A stretch of DNA of 18,014 nt, from contig JAEZDS010000128.1 in assembly GCA_023433205.1 (NCBI GenBank), forward strand, positions 1 to 18,014, in the 5' to 3' direction. The position numbers were made by a program, and so were the translations under genes. This DNA is from Bacteroidota bacterium. Its GTDB lineage: Bacteria; Bacteroidota; Bacteroidia; B-17B0; Aurantibacillaceae. The notes under the pieces were generated by a model, which did no database searches, was not told the origin of the DNA, and saw only the letters and a program-made list of their open reading frames with translations. Of the stretch, positions 14,775 through 18,014 are shown in pieces (the first letter of the stretch is position 1; every line of letters starts with the position of its first letter).

Positions 14775-15857
14775 TCAGATCGTTCCCTGACTAGCCAGCC
14801 GCGAGAGGTTAAAGTCTGCGGGATTTAGTGGAGCAGTTTCATCCAGCTTTTTCCAGACAAATGAGATTCCTTTTTCAAGATGAATATATCCTGCCTTTTT
14901 TCTTAAGGCTATTTCCTCACAACCAAAACTGTTGTGCGAAAAATCCCAGGTCCTGATCAGACTCACTTTTTTACGACTGCACAGTTGTTTTAATGCTATG
15001 CGGTGTAATACAGTTTTTTGTTTTAAGGAAAACTGTTCGTGGTAATTATCGTTTATCAGATACCAGGCGCCGTTTTTATGGTGATTAAAAACCAGACTGG
15101 CTTTTGCCTTTTCCCCCTCTGAAAAATTAATACTGAAGATCTCTTTATGATATGGATTCTTTGCGATGCGCCAGTCCATGTATGCTGCATGTTGCCTGAT
15201 ACGGAAACCCGCAGTTCCAGGCATCGTTTTTTCGTTGTCGTAATAAAAATCGTTTTTGTCAGAGAGATTTACGCTGAAGTGTTTTGGCAGTTTTGCCTGT
15301 TGTATTTTCAGGGCGCGCAGTGCTGAAAAAAAACAGAGCGACAGGATCTTCAGTTTTTCCGGCAGCTTATTGCCGGGATTAAGGGTGCTGAGATAACGAT
15401 AAGCCTCAAAAACATTTGTCACCAGCAATGACTGGCTGTGATCAAAGGGAATTTCGAATCCGAGTTTAAGGAATGGTTTTTTGGCGGAGGTAAATCCCCA
15501 AAGATATTTTATGCCCTGCTGACGGCAGATATCGAAGAGCAGCTGGTACATTTTTTCGAAAATATTCTGCCCTCTGTAGTTCGGATCCACCAGAGTATCT
15601 TCACTCTTGGCCGTTAATACTACAGTGCCTTCTGCGGTAACAAGTTCAATGGGAATGGCACACTGGCTGCCGATTATACTGCCCGTTTCACCGTCGCGTG
15701 CAATTACATACAAGGCTTTGCCGGCAGGGGCATTAAAAAATTCCCAGGTAAATTTTTCCCTGGTACGGTTCTCATTATAAAGCCTGTTGTAAAAAACAAG
15801 CAATTCATCAATGTCTTTTTCCTGTAAGAGCGCGACCTCCACCTGTTTTTTAATCAT
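14775..15857 (-). CDS. GNAT-family N-acetyltransferase
   Basis: Protein of 360 aa, so longer than a single GNAT domain; acyl-CoA dependent acyltransferase by family. The acetyl-CoA binding turn is DPNYRGQNIFEKM (91-103), with the R-G-Q motif at 95-97, preceded by the strand EDTLVDP and followed by KYLWGFTSAKKPFLKLGFEI. The C-terminal half (about 145-360) probably contains a second, degenerate GNAT-like or specificity domain. The acceptor is unknown. The start ATG (15855-15857 on the minus strand) overlaps the end of the deacetylase gene by 8 bases, so the two are translationally coupled and likely act on the same envelope polymer, one removing and the other adding acetyl or acyl groups. That role is inferred. 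Confidence 0.82.
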   Translation of the reverse strand: MIKKQVEVALLQEKDIDELLVFYNRLYNENRTREKFTWEFFNAPAGKALYVIARDGETGSIIGSQCAIPIELVTAEGTVVLTAKSEDTLVDPNYRGQNIFEKMYQLLFDICRQQGIKYLWGFTSAKKPFLKLGFEIPFDHSQSLLVTNVFEAYRYLSTLNPGNKLPEKLKILSLCFFSALRALKIQQAKLPKHFSVNLSDKNDFYYDNEKTMPGTAGFRIRQHAAYMDWRIAKNPYHKEIFSINFSEGEKAKASLVFNHHKNGAWYLINDNYHEQFSLKQKTVLHRIALKQLCSRKKVSLIRTWDFSHNSFGCEEIALRKKAGYIHLEKGISFVWKKLDETAPLNPADFNLSRLASQGTI

Positions 15858-17130
15858 TCAGATAGTCATTAACAATTTCGTCAGGCGATACACTGCCTAA
15901 ACCGGTTTCATTCAGGTATAAAAGTATCTTTTTATATTCTTCTAAATAACCTCCGTATTTGTAATCTGTAAAATAGGTATTATGCCACAAAATTGAGATA
16001 AGGGTATTGACCCTGTTTTTTTCAATAAAGTTGATGACGTGTTCAGCAGTTTTTTTCAGCGGCACTTTCATGTAACGGCTCATGGTGCCGTCCATAATAT
16101 TTAGCGGCACCTCCACAAAATCGTATGGTTTTTTTTCGGCAAGATTGTAAGGTCTGAATGGTTGCCCGTAATTGTTCCTGAACCCATACCTTTCAGCGAA
16201 TCCAAGGCTGGCATCCATTTTCAGACCGGCATCCTGAATTTCACTCCAGGCTTGTGGCAAGGTGAATCTGAGAAAGTGATAGCGGTTGCTCCTTGCCCTG
16301 AAAGGAAGCATTTTAAGCTCTTCACTGAAAGAAAACCCGGCGGCGCTTTTGTGCAGGCCATTACTACCAGTTTTTTCCAGCACTGTTTCCAGGTTACGGA
16401 TATTATAGTCGGCATTTTTTACCCCATTCACTCCTCGTTTTTTAGTGGCCAGCCAGAAAAAGGTACTTACAAGATCGTGACGTGAATGAAGTTTAACGAT
16501 CTGGTCGGCATTTTTCCAGTGTGGATTGCCTGTTATTTCATTAAAGACAAGCCTCAGGATCACATCAATTCTTCCCCGCTTTAAAGCCCAGAGTCCATCC
16601 TGCAGAAATGATCCGTATATAGAATCCATATCGTGCGATAAAAAGATCTTCGCCGGGCTTGTAGTTTTATGCGGGGACCGAAAGACCGGATTTTCTTTTT
16701 CGAAATTGTCAAAACATTCCTGTACCAGATTTTTTTCAATGACGTTGAATTTATACTGGTAAGAATCAGTATAAGAGAAGCGCCCGGCTTGCTGGTTTTG
16801 TGAGTTGGGTGAATGATCATACTCCTGAAAGGCATTGATCATATAAAAAGCTGTTGCCAGCCAGTCGGGACGTTGAGATTCAGGAAAAAAGATCTGCGGC
16901 TGATGTCGGAAAAAATTTTGGTGTTGGTAATTTCCGGCTGTTATTAATTCTGCGAAAAAATGTGTGTTAACAGGCAGTGAGGTGGCATCAGTATGATCAA
17001 AGACGGCCGAGGCTTCCTGTTTTTGGGCACAGAATCGCAGCACAACGTTCTTGTTGCGGGCGTAAATTTTTAGTATGTATAAGAGCGGTGCCGAATAATT
17101 TTCATTTGCTCTGATATATACGCTGGTCAT
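15850..17130 (-). CDS. NodB-like polysaccharide deacetylase family protein, with N-terminal extension
   Basis: Protein of 426 aa, about twice a plain NodB domain. Residues 1-150 form an uncharacterised N-terminal domain (DUF7033-like as I recall it). The catalytic part has KIFLSHDMDS (161-170, metal-binding Asp 167 and Asp 169), LHSRHDLVSTFFWLA (214-228), GLHKSA (258-263), the signature RYHFLRF to DASLGFAERYGFRN (283-319) and LWHNTYF (381-387, His 383). By family it hydrolyses N-acetyl or O-acetyl groups of an envelope or capsular glycan. No signal peptide is obvious at the N-terminus, so location is uncertain. It overlaps the acetyltransferase at its 3' end (8 bases) and is separated from pyrR upstream by 76 bases with no terminator visible, so it may be in a pyr-linked transcript. 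Confidence 0.82.
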   Translation of the reverse strand: MTSVYIRANENYSAPLLYILKIYARNKNVVLRFCAQKQEASAVFDHTDATSLPVNTHFFAELITAGNYQHQNFFRHQPQIFFPESQRPDWLATAFYMINAFQEYDHSPNSQNQQAGRFSYTDSYQYKFNVIEKNLVQECFDNFEKENPVFRSPHKTTSPAKIFLSHDMDSIYGSFLQDGLWALKRGRIDVILRLVFNEITGNPHWKNADQIVKLHSRHDLVSTFFWLATKKRGVNGVKNADYNIRNLETVLEKTGSNGLHKSAAGFSFSEELKMLPFRARSNRYHFLRFTLPQAWSEIQDAGLKMDASLGFAERYGFRNNYGQPFRPYNLAEKKPYDFVEVPLNIMDGTMSRYMKVPLKKTAEHVINFIEKNRVNTLISILWHNTYFTDYKYGGYLEEYKKILLYLNETGLGSVSPDEIVNDYLND

Positions 17131-17206
17131 GATTTATGGTGAGCGATTTGCTGAAGAGGCCTGGCGTCACAATAATTTTTATAGCGTGCGGCCACTATGC
17201 TCTTTC

Positions 17207-17740
17207 TTATTTATTCAGCAAGGTGACCTTGTCGGCTCCTTCTGTCTCTTTCCAGTCAACTCTTACGTTTTGTGAGGTAATGGAGTCGATTGTAATACCT
17301 ACGTATTTTGCCTGAATGGGAACGTGCCTTGAAAAACGCCTGTCAACCAGAACAAGTAATTCAACATCTTTAGGTCTGCCGAAGGCCAGCATGGCATCGA
17401 GTCCGGCTCTGATACTTCTGCCGGTGTATAATACGTCGTCAACCAGCACTACGTTTTTATCCTCAATAATAAAATCAATACTGGTTCGATTGGGAATAAG
17501 TTCTTTTTTCCTGAAATCGTCCCTGTAAAAGGTGGTGTCAAGATCGCCGCAGGGGATTTTTTTGACTTTTAATATTTTCTGCAATTCAATCTGGATGCGC
17601 CTGGCAAGAAAAATGCCACGGGGCTGCAGGCCGATAATTACGCTGCCGCTAAAATCGTGATGTACTTCTATCAGCTGGTGACAGAGTCTTTTGATGGTGA
17701 CATCAAACTGGTCTTTTTCAAGTAAGATCCTGGGACGCAC
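17207..17740 (-). CDS. pyrR: Pyrimidine operon attenuation protein / uracil phosphoribosyltransferase PyrR
   Basis: Bifunctional PyrR family protein: uridine-nucleotide sensor that binds pyr mRNA and a weak uracil phosphoribosyltransferase. With GTG at 17740 (RPRILLEKDQF) it is 177 aa, the normal family length. Motifs: GLQPRG (37-42), the PRPP-binding VVLVDDVLYTGRSIR (97-111) and LVDRRFSRHVPIQAKYVG (131-148). The frame stays open up to 17992, but that extra N-terminus is encoded by the intergenic repeats and has no family counterpart. In this phylum pyrR commonly sits directly upstream of pyrB. Here a deacetylase and a GNAT gene separate them. I found no clear PyrR-binding loop in the leader. 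Confidence 0.92.
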   Translation of the reverse strand: MRPRILLEKDQFDVTIKRLCHQLIEVHHDFSGSVIIGLQPRGIFLARRIQIELQKILKVKKIPCGDLDTTFYRDDFRKKELIPNRTSIDFIIEDKNVVLVDDVLYTGRSIRAGLDAMLAFGRPKDVELLVLVDRRFSRHVPIQAKYVGITIDSITSQNVRVDWKETEGADKVTLLNK

Positions 17741-17832
17741 GGATTGTAATTTGCCTTTAAATATAAAGATTCTCTGATAATGGGCAGCTTTTGTGCGAGA
17801 AAGTTCCGGGAGCAGTGGGCAGTTAGCGGTAG

Positions 17833-17952
17833 GCAGTTGGCAGTTTGCAGTGAGCATTGCAGTGGGCACTTTACCACGGAGGCACGGAGGACACGGAGGA
17901 TCACGGAGCAGTTGGCAGTTTGCAGTGAGCACTTTACCACGGAGGCACGGAG
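17833..17952. repeat. Duplicated compound repeat upstream of pyrR
   Basis: A 24-base unit starting GCAGTTGGCAGTTTGCAG occurs at 17833-17856 and 17908-17931. A second 24-base unit starting GCACTTTACCACGGAGG occurs at 17866-17889 and 17929-17952. In the second copy the two units run together (17908-17952); in the first they are separated by an extra tract at 17857-17865 derived from the same CAGTGGGC-like motif. Additional ACGGAGG units lie between the copies (17891-17907). CAGTTGGCAGTT and ACGGAGGCACGGAGG tracts are dispersed intergenic repeats that I recall from Bacteroidota. The remaining window end (17953-18014) shows nothing further. Confidence 0.7.
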
Positions 17953-18014
17953 AGCCTTTAGCTTTGTCCAACCTTTTTCTATTAACAATCACTATTGTCC
18001 GACTAAACTTCAGG

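Noticed and set aside
17833..17952. Possible CRISPR or phage repeat array upstream of pyrR
   Set aside because: The two copies are compound dispersed repeats of known low-complexity style, not equal spacer-separated repeats.
17741..17992. 84-residue N-terminal extension of PyrR
   Set aside because: The sequence is translation of the duplicated intergenic repeats and PyrR proteins of normal length begin at the GTG at 17740.

Overview
The window looks like a chromosomal segment of a member of the Bacteroidota. The evidence is two secreted proteins with type IX secretion (T9SS) C-terminal sorting domains, a Bacteroidota-style tyrosine integrase, SusE-like or other small lipoproteins without recognisable Shine-Dalgarno sites, and intergenic repeat families (CATAGA units, ACGGAGGC units, CAGTTGGCAGTT units) of a kind I recall from this phylum. 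I cannot name a genus.

Layout. (1) 1-4295 looks like the end of an integrated element or accessory region. It holds the 3' part of a T9SS-sorted Ig-like repeat protein, a small orphan ORF butted against a broken Ig-repeat fragment, about 550 bases of non-coding DNA with a 10-bp-phased GYCGTAA repeat array and three palindromes, and a tyrosine integrase. Just beyond the integrase start lies an 18-nt piece that matches the 3' end of a tRNA including CCA (4278-4295), followed by terminator-like hairpins. I read it as the attachment-site scar marking the right-hand border of the element. (2) 4699-6503: a small degenerate receiver-like gene that appears frameshifted, leading into a GT4 glycosyltransferase of glycogen-synthase type. 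(3) 6702-8561: a complete T9SS-sorted Ig-repeat surface protein with its own terminator, followed by an intergenic repeat block. (4) 8908-10479: the replicative helicase dnaB on the minus strand, divergent from a D-isomer 2-hydroxyacid (phosphoglycerate-type) dehydrogenase at 10754-11707. (5) 11697-12710: two tandem paralogous lipoproteins. (6) 12765-13757: a LuxE-like acyl-protein synthetase, converging on pyrB with the two stop codons overlapping in one TTAA. (7) 13754-17740 on the minus strand, read from right to left: pyrR, a NodB-like polysaccharide deacetylase, a GNAT acetyltransferase overlapping it by 8 bases, then pyrB. The pyrR/pyrB pyrimidine pair is therefore split by two envelope-type genes.

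Functionally the right two-thirds is ordinary core and envelope metabolism (replication, pyrimidine synthesis and its regulation, glycan synthesis, surface proteins). The left 4.3 kb is the accessory part and carries the most unexplained structure. No complete defence system, CRISPR array, rRNA or intact tRNA is visible.
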